The notes under the pieces: generated by a model | What the model was told of the DNA's origin: nothing | Databases searched by the model: none | Seen by the model: the letters and a program-made list of their open reading frames with translations, nothing else | Position numbers and translations under genes: made by a program | In this document: in pieces, positions 32,389-42,848 of the stretch | Layout: every line of letters begins with the position of its first letter | Position numbering within the stretch: position 1 is the first letter of the stretch | Assembly (NCBI GenBank): GCA_963920575.1 | Contig: OY986973.1 | Coordinates: 18,338,062 to 18,402,061, forward strand | DNA length: 64,000 nucleotides | Source: Narthecium ossifragum | Taxonomy: Eukaryota; Streptophyta; Magnoliopsida; Dioscoreales; Nartheciaceae | Reading direction: 5' to 3'

Positions 32389-32814
32389 CAGTAGTCTTTG
32401 GCGAGGTCATTGGCTTAAGAAGACTTTTCTAGCTAATAAGGGTGAGGTCCGTGTGAAAATATTGGGATGTTGAAGCTTCGTTAGTCATTCTTGGGGCATG
32501 GTTTTCCACTTCCACGATGGTAGTCACTACATGAAAATTTATGGCTTTTCTATACTTGGGGATATATATATATATATAGTGTGTGTGGTTGATCTTACTT
32601 AATTGGTAGCTGGATATACAGTAGTCTTAGGCGAGGTCATTGTCTTAAGAAGACGTTTCTAGCTAATAAGGGTGAGGTCCGTCAGTCCGTGTGGAAATAT
32701 TGGGATGTTGAAGCTTCGTTAGTCATCCTTGGGGCATGGTTTTCCACTTCCACAATGGTAGTCACTACATGAAAATTTATGGCTTTTCCATACTTGGGGA
32801 TATATATATATATA
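32389..32814 (+). repeat. Tandem duplication upstream of peptide gene C
   Basis: Two ~190-bp copies start CAGTAGTCTT(T/A)GGCGAGG at about 32389 and 32619. Both run through AAGGGTGAGGTCCGT, GAAGCTTCGTTAGTCAT and CACTACATGAAAATTTATGG to a TATATATATA run. They differ by a few substitutions and a short insertion (GTCAGTCC) in the second. The second copy ends about 70 bp before the gene's start codon. Confidence 0.92.
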
Positions 32815-32830
32815 CCACATATACAGCCTC

Positions 32831-32846
32831 TTGCATAAATATATCC
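32831..32846 (+). promoter_or_regulatory. Candidate TATA box of peptide gene C
   Basis: TTGCATAAATATATCC lies about 45-55 bp before the start codon. The alternative is the TATATATATATA run at 32800-32813. Confidence 0.45.
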
Positions 32847-32885
32847 TACAACTTTGAACAAGACATCCTTCTTCTCTGCATATAC

Positions 32886-33176
32886 ATGCACAACATGAGT
32901 AATGGCAACCGCGGTGACCGCAAGCTTCCAGTCTTGTTCGTTATGGCCCTCCTCTTGGTCATGACTTGCAGCTTAGTACTGGTCTCAGAGGCTGCAAGGG
33001 TGTCGAGGGCGGAGCTCCGTCTTTTCGACCCAAGTCTCTGGTTGGAGTCTCTCCCCGGAGGACCTAATCGTGGTTCTGCTGGTTTTGGTTGCACTTCTAA
33101 TCCCAGCAGATCAGTAACACCTTGTGGGGAGCCAATAAAAGATCCGAAACCCCCAAACCCGCCCCACTTTCCATAA
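32886..33176 (+). CDS. Small secreted peptide precursor (gene C)
   Basis: The 96-aa ORF (a second Met lies three codons downstream) has a basic start (MHNMSNGNRGDRKLP) and a hydrophobic core (VLFVMALLLVMTCSLVL) typical of a signal peptide. These are followed by SEAARVSRAELRLFD. The C-terminal third contains AGFGCTSNPSRSVTPCGEP, with two Cys 12 residues apart, and a Pro-rich end PKPPNPPHFP. This is the layout of plant signalling-peptide precursors, exported and processed. Segments LVSEA-RV--AEL and AG[FW]--C--NP[ST]R are shared with pseudogenes A and B. It is the only member here with an undamaged ORF. The two-Cys core with C-T-x-N-P recalls the CTNIP/SCREW phytocytokines, but this is a weak resemblance by eye. 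Confidence 0.7.
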   Translation: MHNMSNGNRGDRKLPVLFVMALLLVMTCSLVLVSEAARVSRAELRLFDPSLWLESLPGGPNRGSAGFGCTSNPSRSVTPCGEPIKDPKPPNPPHFP

Positions 33177-33340
33177 GGACCAGCTATATAAGATTTTGTA
33201 ATTTCTTTGGAATTTAGTTTCACATAGAAATGCATGTATGTCGTATTTTTCATATTGTCGTATATGCTATTTTCATATTGTCGTATTTTTAATTTCTCTT
33301 ATGTTGTAGAAGTCCCTCTGTTACTCAAATCATCATGATG

Positions 33341-33341
33341 C

Positions 33342-33416
<75 letters not shown>
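33341..33416. repeat. AT microsatellite
   Basis: About 75 bp of alternating AT. The adjoining hAT element inserted into it, so its 8-bp duplication (ATATATAT) cannot be separated from the repeat. Confidence 0.95.
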
Positions 33417-33419
<3 letters not shown>

Positions 33420-33951
33420 GGGGTGTACAACGGGTCGGGTCAACAGGTTAACGGGGTCGGGTCGGACCCGACCCGTTAATTTTTGAGGGCCTTATGACCT
33501 GTTAATTTATCAACAGGTTAACAGATTAACGGGTCAACAGGTACAGGTAACCCATTAACCCGTTATTAGTACCAACATGAATAAATATAAAGTTTTAAAT
33601 TAGAATCTATTAATCCAAAATTCAAACAACATAAGCACGTAAATCTAAGTTGTGCCACGTGAAGAAATATAAAGTTTCCAAGGTAAGTTCCAAGTTCCAA
33701 TTAACTTGGAAATTAATTAGATATTATATATATATATATACTTGTAATTTGTAAATAGTCTTTATTCGAAACGGGTAAAATGGGTTACCCGTTAACCAAA
33801 AACTTAAACACCCATTACCCGACCCGGTTTTATTGTAACGGGTCGGGTCAGGACCCGACCCGTTTACTACCTTATGACCTGTCCATTAAGGTTCAGATCG
33901 GGTTAATTTTTCGGATCGAAACGGGTTATCCCAACCCGTTGTACACCCCTA
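33417..33951 (-). mobile_element. hAT MITE, intact short copy
   Basis: It starts TAGGGGGTGTACAACGGG and ends CCCGTTGTACACCCCTA. Its reverse complement matches the left and right parts of the element at 20757-23228, including TTAACCCG, ACTTGTAATTTGTAAATAG and the run before the right terminus, but lacks the CT-rich central part. At 535 bp it has no coding capacity. The flanking 8-mers are ATATATAT on both sides. Confidence 0.88.
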
Positions 33952-34106
33952 ATATATATAGGGTTATTTTCAGAGTAAAACCGGTTTAATAACTTTTTAC
34001 ATCAAACTCGAATCCTGACCGTCACAATCTATTTAGCATGTTATTAGGTTTCAGCTGAGTACTTGAGTCCCCGAGCTTCTTCCCCGACCTCCTTTGGTTT
34101 TGAATT

Positions 34107-34306
34107 NNNNNNNNNNNNNNNNNNNNNNNNNNNNNNNNNNNNNNNNNNNNNNNNNNNNNNNNNNNNNNNNNNNNNNNNNNNNNNNNNNNNNNNNNNNNNN
34201 NNNNNNNNNNNNNNNNNNNNNNNNNNNNNNNNNNNNNNNNNNNNNNNNNNNNNNNNNNNNNNNNNNNNNNNNNNNNNNNNNNNNNNNNNNNNNNNNNNNN
34301 NNNNNN
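34107..34306. other. Assembly gap of 200 N
   Basis: A run of exactly 200 unknown bases is probably a placeholder length. It abuts a tandem repeat field, so a collapsed repeat is likely. ORFs crossing it are meaningless. Confidence 0.99.
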
Positions 34307-34520
34307 AAAAAGAGAAAAGACATGCTTCATAATCAGAATTCTGGAATGCAACCATGAAAAGTAGTGGACTAGATCACCAAAAAGAGAAAAGAGAAAAGAG
34401 AATTCTGGAATGCGACCGTGAAAGTAGTGGACTAGATCACCAAAAAGAGAAAAGAGAAAAGAGAATTCTTGAATGCAACCGTGAAAATAATGGACTAGAT
34501 CACCAAAAAGAGAAGAGAAA
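34307..34520. repeat. ~63-bp minisatellite beside the gap
   Basis: The unit AAAAAGAGAAAAGAGAA, then AGAATTCTGGAATGC, then GTGGACTAGATCACC recurs at least three times. The first copy touches the N run. Confidence 0.9.
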
Positions 34521-34630
34521 AGAGAAAAGAGAATAACCCAAATATAATGCAAAGAGAATATTGTAAAGGGAAAAGAGAATTGTCTGAAGAATTTAATACT
34601 TGAAACCATACATTTATTCACCTTAAAGAG

Positions 34631-34735
34631 ACTGGTTTCTTCAAAGAGAATTCTGCAAAGAGAATTCTACAAAGAGAATTCTACAAAGGGAATTCTGTAA
34701 AGAGAATTCTGCAAAGGGAAGTATAAAGCACAAAG
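34631..34735. repeat. 14-bp tandem repeat AAAGAGAATTCTGC
   Basis: At least five near-identical units, each with an EcoRI-type GAATTC, follow one another with a 14-bp period. Confidence 0.88.
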
Positions 34736-34828
34736 AGAAAAGAGAAAAGTGGAGGCATTCATGTGCATTAACACACAAAGAGAAAAGAGAATACACATGT
34801 TTGCCCCCACTTTTCTCTTTTCTCTTTG
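34731..34828. repeat. 22-bp perfect inverted repeat
   Basis: The arm CAAAGAGAAAAGAGAAAAG plus TGG at 34731-34752 is exactly complementary to 34807-34828. The ~54-base spacer contains another CAAAGAGAAAAGAGAA word. The purine/pyrimidine asymmetry reverses at this point. Confidence 0.9.
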
Positions 34829-35059
34829 TTCTTGATACACATGTTTCATCCGGTATTCTCTTTCCTTTTTGTGGAAAATATACATGTTCGACCCAGAATT
34901 CTCTTTTCTCTTTGTGGGTGATACAAATGTTTGGTCCATTTACATATATTTTCAAGGATTTTCTTCTATTTTCTATACCTTTCCATGATTGAAAAATAGA
35001 CAATTTACATATATTTTCAAGCATTTTCTTCTATTTTCTAAACCTTTTCATGTTTTAAA

Positions 35060-35705
35060 ACCCATTTTTCTATTTAAGCCAACCTAAATTCCCTCTAACT
35101 ACACACTAATCTTCTTCTCCACTTTCTTTTCTCTTTCCTCCGCCAGCCTAAATTCCCTCTCTCCTCTAATTTCCTTTCCCCCGCCCCCGATTCTCTCTTC
35201 TTCTCTGCCCAAACCGTCTTCCCCCACCCTTTGGTCAGCCTCCATCGTTCTCATCGCCGGGCCATAGACCGCCTCCGCCGGCTCTCTTCTCCACCCAACC
35301 CGTCGCCACCCGGGTGAAACCCCAGCCTTCCATCAAACCCCGCGCCGTCATCTTCCTCAATGCCGGCAACGCACCATCCACCTTGTCCTGCCGCGCGCCA
35401 GCCGGCATCGCATACGGCGTGGCGGCTCGCCGCATCCTCACCGCCGCGGGGCTGCGCAAGGCTATAACGAGCTTAGATGAGCATGTCGCGAACGGCGTGG
35501 GGTGGCGGTGTCGTCGGAGTAGACATAGAAAGCGTCGTCCGTCACAAATACCTCCGTCGACGACGGAAACGAGGCGTTGTCGCGCTGTGATGACGGATCG
35601 GAGGCGACACACTTCTTGAGCGCGGCGACAGCGTTGCAGGGAGAGAGGATGGAGAGGGGACGGGACAGGAGGGTCAGAGGACCTTGGGAGAGGGACGGCC
35701 ATAAG
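35060..35705. pseudogene. GC-rich gene-like fragment of unknown origin
   Basis: A TATA-like TCTATTTAAGCC (35063) is followed by a CT-rich leader (35090-35220), then abrupt GC-rich sequence open on both strands: plus ORF 35314-35619 (101 aa) and minus ORF 35235-35702 (155 aa). The minus strand also holds an Ala/Lys/Asp segment, VTDDAFYVYSDD, in a third frame that looks more protein-like. No domain is recognised. It may be a captured first exon or a decayed gene. Confidence 0.35.
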
Positions 35706-37290
35706 AGAAAGGAAAGAGGGACGGGGATGATGGAGTTGTAGATAGGATTAGGATTTGGGTTATCATAGGGGTAAAATGGCCATCAAAAACTAAATAACCA
35801 CAATAACTATTCATAACTGATCTAAAATGGTGTTAAGACCTTAAATCTTAATGATAGGGTGTAGCCATCAACAAGTTTCACAAATATGGTGTAAACACCA
35901 ATTATCTATAAATTAAACAGGCTCGTATGACGAAATTTGTCTGTTATCTGGCAACTCCCGGTTAATTAACATGCATGATTTAAAGGTCTTTGTTACGTAC
36001 ATATGTTAATCTTTCAATCGTTACTTTTAGAAGATCGATCGTATTGCAAATTTTTCACGTAAGCATGTTTTCACCCCTAGACCTCATGAGAACTAGCTAG
36101 TATACAAACATCTGATGACATCTACAACTGCATCAGGAATAAGAGTATATCTTCAGTTCCCAAGCTAGCTAGCCAATCCAGAAACATCAACTTATATAAG
36201 TGTCTCTGACACCTTAAAAAACATGCCCAAAACCTTGATTTATTATTAATAAATCTAAGGCAAACCCTCTGCTGCAATGACTTCCAATTTAGGGAAGAAT
36301 TTATAGCAACTTTTCTACTACGTTGAAACTGAGCCAAGTGTTTTGGTGTTGATTCAGTCAACTGTTTGACTAGCATTCTAATTGGTAATTTCATCTAGAT
36401 GTTTTGAGCAATTTGCATAAGACATGCATGCTGCATGATTCTTGTACTGGTCAGGCACAATGACTAAGTGAGCATTCCTATGTATATACAATAGGACACT
36501 TGTGCTGATATATCCTAAGTGAGGATTAAAGGCTCTAATTAAAAGGAAAATAAATCATTGAAGATTATTGGTTTATTGCCAGGTATTAGGTATATGTACT
36601 ATTATTGTGGCCTTTCAAATTCATCTTTTTATTAGTTGACCATATTACCTGAGTTTATAGGTGTTCGATAATAAATGCGCTATCTCGGGATGAGATGTTT
36701 GCTCATTTCATTGTCATAAAAAATCATTTACATGTGGTGTGGGAGATTGCAGAATCAATACTCCTAGGTTTCAATTGCATAATAGGTTGTATATTCCCAT
36801 TATGAGTTTAGTAACCCACCATTTACATCTGTAAGCTGTGTAATTGACTAATTTGTGGACAGAACATCAGTAGTTTGTAACTTAGGACACACATACACTG
36901 TAACTGGAGACTAAATTGGACAAAGTTGTGTTCATCGAGGCAAAATTGGAGACATCTGAAAAGCTGAATGTTTGCAGAAAGTAAACACTGAAGAAGAATC
37001 AAAATATGAAATTGTCTCAAGCCTGTGCTGATTGATGGAAGCAATGTAGCTTAACAAGAGAGGAGGTCCTGCACCATTGCGTGGCTCTAGAATAAGACTA
37101 GCTGCTCGCAGAGAGAAATGGATTGATAGCTGCAAATTAGCACTGCAGCCTACTCAATGGCAAGTTGATGTTTCCAGCTCAAATTTCAAGCTTATCAGCA
37201 GAGTTATGAGCAGCTGCTTTGCATCTCGGGGAGATTGGCCAGCTGGCTAAGTAAGAAGAAGAAACTGAAGCTTTTATAAAGAGAGTGACT
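35706..37290. other. AT-rich stretch, no gene supported
   Basis: Only short ORFs without domains occur (for example minus 36122-36394 and 36932-37135). No LTR termini, TSD or terminal inverted repeats were found by eye. Confidence 0.5.
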
Positions 37291-38060
37291 GAAAGCTAAG
37301 AAAAATAGAACTCTGGGCTAGTTGAACCATTCACATTGAGAGGCTTTCTTGGGAGCAACAGTATTGATCCTTCTAACTCCGAGCAAAATATTATCAGTGA
37401 GTTCTTCATCCTTGAAGATGTTTAAAGATCAATATCTGAACATAGGAGTTCTTCAGTTTCTTGGAAGAGTCCAAGCAAAATCAAAGGAGGAGTCATTCAT
37501 CCTTGGTGGAGTCCAGAGAGCTTCAAGGAAGAGAGGAGGAGTCCTCTATCTATCTCAACCAAGAGTTGTCAAAGATCAAGTACTTGGACATGTCCTAGAT
37601 GACAATGAATCGAGGAGTCGAGCTCAACTTCAAGCTACCAGATTGATGAGGAGTCGTCAAGGGAAGTTGATTGTTATGTAACTGTCATGAATAAGTTATA
37701 GTGCTTGATTTGGGTGGCCTCCGATAAAAGACTCGTGGTTTTTACCCAGTTTGGGGTTTTCCACGTTAAGAAAACCTCTTGAGTTTGTGTTTGATCTTAT
37801 CTCTTCTCTTTGTATCACAGTTAAACACTTAGAGCACATAGTCACTTATTCTTCGGACTGCACCTACACAATTGCCTATCTTGTGTTCAACGTTTTGCCT
37901 CTTAGAGTTTCTCTCTTGACAGCTTTGTTTTTCTGATAAGTCTCTTTCCTACTGTCTTAGAAACTGTTTGTGGGTTAAGCTAAGAGATTACTAGGGGTTT
38001 TTTAGTTACAACATCCATAAAGGAATACCCCTGATTAAGGATTTGGGACCTGAAGTCTAT
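37290..38060 (+). repeat. Probable copia-like LTR or leader fragment
   Basis: The stretch CCAGTTTGGGGTTTTCCACG (37759), then AAGAAAACCTCTTGAGTTTG, resembles the R/U5 region of plant Ty1/copia LTRs (GGTTTTTCCACGTAA type). Upstream are the GAGGAGTC-rich repeats typical of such LTRs. The 110-aa ORF at 37349 has no domain and is probably non-coding. Ends were not resolved. Confidence 0.45.
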
Positions 38061-38099
38061 TGCATCAGTATAGAAAAGGGAAGAGAAAATAAACTATTA

Positions 38100-39170
38100 A
38101 ATGGCATTTAGTTCCTTGGAGTTGTTGTACAGTATTCAAGGGTCGATAAAGCTTCTCTTCTTCACGTACGCCTCCAACATTGATCTGCTGTCTTCAGTGT
38201 CGAATGCTTTCTTCTTTTTGTAGCGTATGGTATTTGTCTGACCCTCTCGGTTGTTTTGAATTGTTGATGTTCATCTTTGGTCTTCAGTATTGGATTTCAT
38301 ATATGTGCTGGGATTTTGTGTTGAGTTGACCCTTCGCCTTTAGCTGTTTGTGTTGCTTACGACATAGACATAGCTTTGATATTGTCGATCTTCAGCCTTC
38401 AATGTCTGGCACATGATCGAGATTGTTTTGATGTTGATTTGACCATCGCCTCTAGCTTCTGTCTGGCTTTCAACGTTAGATCTTTTATTGGCAAGATCCT
38501 TTCTTCTGTCTTTAACTTTCAACCGGTGTCATGTAACCTTTGGCATTATCATCCACATCCTTTCTTCTCGTCGCCTTAGATCTTCTGAGAGAGAGAGGAG
38601 GATGGAGAGACGGAAAAAAGAGAACATGAAGGGTTTTGGGTGGAGGACTTATGTGAGGTCCTCCCGCTCACCTTTGTTGCTGATGAAAATCTCCTTGGGA
38701 CTCTCTTCTTTAGACTTCTTGGAGTTGTTGTAGGATCTCCTAGAATTGATGAAGAAGCTGTTGTAGAATTTCCCAAGGGTCGATAGCTATTCCTAGCGAG
38801 TGGATATGGATCCACCCGGGTTTTGCTGTTGAAGATCTTCAAAAACTAATAGCTACTCTCAGGTTTGGATCCGCCCGGGTTTTGTTGTTGAAGATCTTCA
38901 AGAACTTATAGCTACTTCTAGCGAGTGGATTTGGATCCGCCCGGTTGTACTGTCGAAGATCTTTAAGAACTTATAACTACTTCCAACAAGTGCTAAAGAG
39001 TCAAGAAACTTCAAGAACAACTTCAAAATTTTAATTTTCAGAGCTCAGCTTTCTCTTCTCAGAGTTTGGTTGTACTCAAGTGAGTGTGTGTGTCCCTCAA
39101 GCTTCACCCCCACCCACTATTTATAGGTGAGGATTGAGGCTGATTGAGGCTGATTTTGAATTTGAAATGT
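38100..39170 (-). repeat. Retroelement leader with ~63-bp repeats
   Basis: On the minus strand CACCTATAAATAGTGGGTGG (about 39112-39131) is a good TATA box. Downstream are about four copies (starting near 38783, 38849, 38908 and 38971) of a 60-66-bp unit with GATCTTCAA and GGATCCGCCCGGG. No coding domain was found. An LTR or leader of a non-autonomous element is the simplest reading. Confidence 0.5.
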
Positions 39171-39209
39171 GATTAGGGGGTATAACATGGCTCTAATGTT
39201 GGGTTTGTG

Positions 39210-39490
39210 GAGCCTGATTATTTTGGACCCAACCATGATGCACTACGCAGAGCTGACGGAGTCCTGGGTAACGCCTCGGCGACAATTGACCATATGTGCC
39301 GAAACCCTAGGATATGAGGGTTTATATGGGCAGTCGTCATATGTAACTTGTAATTGGCTCTTTGCCTCTGAGATAGTGAAAACCTCCAGCGACTCCGTAG
39401 ACGTAGCCATATTCTGAGATGAATCACGTAAAAATCTTGTGTCTGTGCGTTCTTCTTCTTCCTCCCTTCTAATCCGAACAATCATTGTGG
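39210..39490 (+). repeat. copia-like LTR fragment
   Basis: GACTCCGTAGACGTAGCC, then GAATCACGTAAAAATCTTGTG, followed by CT-rich sequence, matches the well-known R-U5 region of plant Ty1/copia LTRs. No partner or TSD was found. Confidence 0.5.
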
Positions 39491-39494
39491 TCCA

Positions 39495-40577
39495 AATTCT
39501 CTTTCTCTCGAGTTGCTGGTGCTAAGTAATGGTCTTAGACTGGCGCAGGGTAAACGTGAACCTCTCGTCAGGAGAGACAACCGATCTCTCTATGGGAGAG
39601 ACAACCAGATTTCTCAAAGAGGAGAAAACAAACCCTAATTCTTATTCATCAAAAAGTGACCATTACAAACCCTAAAACCTCGTTTTATATGTTAAGGAGA
39701 GACCAAATCACACATGGACTCAAACTTGACTTAACCCAACCCTAATAATTAAACCCGGAATTAAGGAGAATAAAAACCGGCTAGGAATAGGAAACCTACT
39801 AAAAATAAAAAGACCGATAACCTGCCTAAAAGGGAAAGTTTTACACAAAAACGGAATTTTAAACCATAAGGAAAAGGAATATGGAGATTTGGAGGTCAAG
39901 GTCATGGAGAGATCTTCGATCTCTGATGAATCTCGTCGGGCTCGTCGAGCCGATCGAAACGGCTGGTCGCACGCCCCGATAGAACATCTGGGTCGAAAGT
40001 TATGTCCATTCGACGGTCACGGTTGTACGGAGATCTGAGTCGGACGGATGGAGTTTGAACACGACCGGACTGCCTAGGGAGTTGCTCCAGATCGGACTCG
40101 GTCAGGTCTGGATCTGGTCCTGCATCATCCTCCTCTGGTTGGAAAGGACTCGTCCTCGAGTCTGAATCGCATCGAGCCCCCCTGTATGGAACCAGATGTT
40201 TCACATTAAAAGTATCAGAAATCTGCAAGTGAGGTGGAAGCCGAACTTGGTAGGCATTGTCATTAATCTTTTGGAGGACTTCACACGGTCCGATCTTCCT
40301 ATCGCCCAACTTGGAATATGCATCTGCTGGCAGCCTCTCCTTGGTCAGCACGATCCACACTTCATCCCCAACGTCGAAGGTGACGTGGCGACGATGCCGA
40401 TCCGCAGCACTTTTATACCTGGCGTTGGTGAGTTCCAATTGAGTCTTGACCTGATGCTGGACGGTGTGGAGATGCTCAATCATGTCTTCAGCTCGCAGGT
40501 TTGGTCGACCAAGCTTTGGAATCGGAACCCGATCCAACACTCCTATGAGATTGGATCCATAGACTATTTCAAAATGT
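39495..40577 (-). mobile_element. Third Ty3/gypsy 3'-end fragment (integrase tail plus LTR-like part)
   Basis: The minus ORF 39902-40540 (212 aa) parallels the tail at 79-690: KSAADRHRRHVTFDVGDEVW, KLGDRKIGPCEVLQKIND and FNVKHLVPYRG, then an acidic PFQPEEDDAGPDPDL linker and RLRSPYNRDRRMDITFDPD. It is better preserved than the copy at 1. Downstream (39495-39900) is non-coding, LTR-like sequence similar to the first 78 bases of the window. The homology breaks off at about 40577. Confidence 0.87.
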
Positions 40578-40664
40578 AGCCGTCTAGCTCAAAATGCAGC
40601 CTTCAAATTTCACAGTTGATCCACCCATCCACCGTCACATCGACCGTCAGCCTCTGTGACGAAA

Positions 40665-41640
40665 TTGTTGGGGATCTCTGAGGGATCCCGACGATGTCGG
40701 AGATGCGCCAAATAGAGACGGGATGTCGCAGCGGAAGAGATAACAACCAAACCACAAAGAAAAGAAAAATTATGAAGACAAGGATTTACGTGGAAAACCT
40801 ACCAACAACAATTGGAAGGAAAAAACCATGGGCATCAGAGGAAATCGTCACTATGAAGGAGAGATTACAAAGCCCAAACCCTAGTAGAGACAAAAAAATC
40901 TCTCTCTAGGGTTGCCTACTCTCACACCTCTCAAAGAACAAAGAAAACCCTAGAAGCACACAAAGAAGACCTAGAAAACCCCTATTTATAGGCCTCAAAC
41001 GGTTTAGGAACAGATTAGTTCTAAACCATCCAATTTTCCCGTCTACAGTGTCTTGGATCGATCCAGACTGGGCTTGGATCGATCCAATGTGCAAAACTGA
41101 AACACACGCCTCTGGAAACAGAGTTCCACTGTAAACTTGGATCGATCCAATGTGTGAAACTGAAACACACGCCTCTGGAAAGAAAGTTCGGATCGATCCA
41201 CTATAAAGTTGGATCGATCCAAGCTGGGAAAAATAAAAAAACCTTGCTGCCTTCATCTCATGGGAGGAAAGATCCCAATATAAATGATGTATCTAGGGTT
41301 GATGCTTCGATTGACCTTCAATTTTCAATCTTGATCAACAAAGTTCAAGGTCGATCCGTGCATCGTTCGTCAATCAATCGACATTCAATCTTCAATCTTG
41401 ATCAACAAAGCTCGAGGTCGATTCGTGTATCGTCCGTCGACGGTCTATCCAAGCATCCTCCTTGATTCATTCACGATCGATCCATTCATCGACTGTCGCA
41501 TCGACTATACGTCTCTATCAAGAGAATGTCACTCCATGGTTAATGCTTGGTTCTACCGTCAGCTCGGCACCAACTTGGCTAAGTCAAGAGCATCGACCGT
41601 GCCAACTCACGGTCGATCCTGACATCGGCCGTCAGTACTA
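40665..41640 (-). repeat. Probable copia-like solo LTR with GATCGATC cluster
   Basis: On the minus strand GAGGCCTATAAATAGGGG (about 40980-40997) is a TATA box. It is followed by AGGTTTTCCACGTAAATCC (R region) and ends near GATCCCTCAGAGATCCCCAA. The U3 side contains five copies of GGATCGATCC (41053-41222). No internal genes occur and termini with a TSD were not resolved, so the limits are approximate. Confidence 0.55.
41053..41222. promoter_or_regulatory. Five GGATCGATCC palindromes in a copia-like U3
   Basis: Five perfect copies of the decamer lie within 170 bp, two of them within a duplicated ~64-bp unit containing GAAACACACGCCTCTGGAAA. They lie upstream of the TATA box at about 40990 on the minus strand. 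Confidence 0.85.
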
Positions 41641-41799
41641 CAACTTTTAAAAATTGAGATATAAGTGATTTAAATTAAGGGATATAAATATCAAATCATT
41701 GTTTTATCATCATGCACATATTGACATCATCAAAACAAGATTAGGGTTAACATAATCACAGGTTTTCTAAAGATGAAAAGAGAGAATTATGTGCTCTCA

Positions 41800-42030
41800 G
41801 TTAGACAGGTCGACCCGACCCGCCAACCCAATCCGATCCGTTTAAAAATGGGTTAGGCGGGTCGGGTCGGGTTGACCCGTTTAATATCAGGTCAGGTTCA
41901 TGTTAACAAATCTGACCATTTTATTAAACGAGTCGAGGTCGGGTTCGGGTTAATTTGGCTTCTAGGTCGAGATATTGGTGTTCGACCCTACCCAAACCTA
42001 ACCCATGAACCCAAACTGCCACCCCTATTT
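41800..42030. mobile_element. Truncated hAT-like element
   Basis: GACCCGACCCGCC and GGGTCGGGTCGGGTTGACCCG words occur, and the right end ACTGCCACCCCTA equals the terminus of the hAT at 42536-44868. The left terminus is not found. Confidence 0.55.
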
Positions 42031-42486
42031 GCAATCAAACAAATCTCCCATGATCTCTTGAGCCAAACCGCAACCATTTTTTCGAGGTTCAAAGGCCTTG
42101 GCTTGGACAAACCCACCCCCTCCAACTAATGCTCAGTAGATCGGTCAATAGTGTTGATCCTCTTGTTCACAATCGTGCATCAAATTACACAGGATTCTAG
42201 TTTTGCTTGTGTCACACCGAGCTTGGCTTCAGTTCGGCCTTCCACCCGAAGATGACTCCACATCTCAACATACTAAATATGAGATGATTGTTTATTAAAT
42301 TGTAGGAAAGAGATTAAAAGAGTTGAGAGTTGTTGAAGCCTTGCATGCACGGAGGAAAGAAGACAAAGTGACAGCATTTTAATTTCCACCGGCAAGACCA
42401 ACATTCCACACGGACATGCAGGCCCAAAGAACAGTTAGGTTAATCAGGATTGTACCATCCTACTAATTAATTATTAGCTTAATATC

Positions 42487-42498
42487 ATGCATAAATAC
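42487..42498 (+). promoter_or_regulatory. Candidate TATA box of peptide pseudogene A
   Basis: ATGCATAAATACC lies upstream of the start codon and is conserved in block B at about 55172. In block A the hAT element now separates it from the ORF by 2.4 kb. Confidence 0.5.
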
Positions 42499-42848
42499 CT
42501 AATTAATCACCACCACATCTCCAACTAGGGGTGGCAAAACGGTTTGGCGGATCGGGTTCGGGTCGGGTCGAGATCAATTATCTCAACCCAAAGGCCCAAC
42601 TCGAACCCGACCCGTTTATTAAATGGGTCGGTAATAAACGGGTCGGTTTTGTTGACCCGAACCCGACCCGTTTATAAACGGGTCAACCCAAACCCAACCC
42701 GCCGGACCCGTTTATTAAACGGGTCGGGTCAAAGACACTATTCCAACATTAATTTTCTATTAAAAATATCAGTTTATAAGTTAACGGGTCATGGGTCGGG
42801 TCAAGGGTCATTATTGGGTCGGATCACGGGTCACGGGTCGGGTCACGG

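Noticed and set aside
34022..34621. ORFs of up to 199 codons spanning 34107-34306
   Set aside because: They run through the N gap; the sequence there is unknown.
34307..34735. CRISPR-like array of repeats
   Set aside because: Repeats are head-to-tail without unique spacers and the DNA is plant nuclear. They are minisatellites.
37349..37681. 110-aa ORF as a host gene
   Set aside because: No domain; it is followed directly by a copia-type R/U5 signature, so it is more likely LTR sequence.
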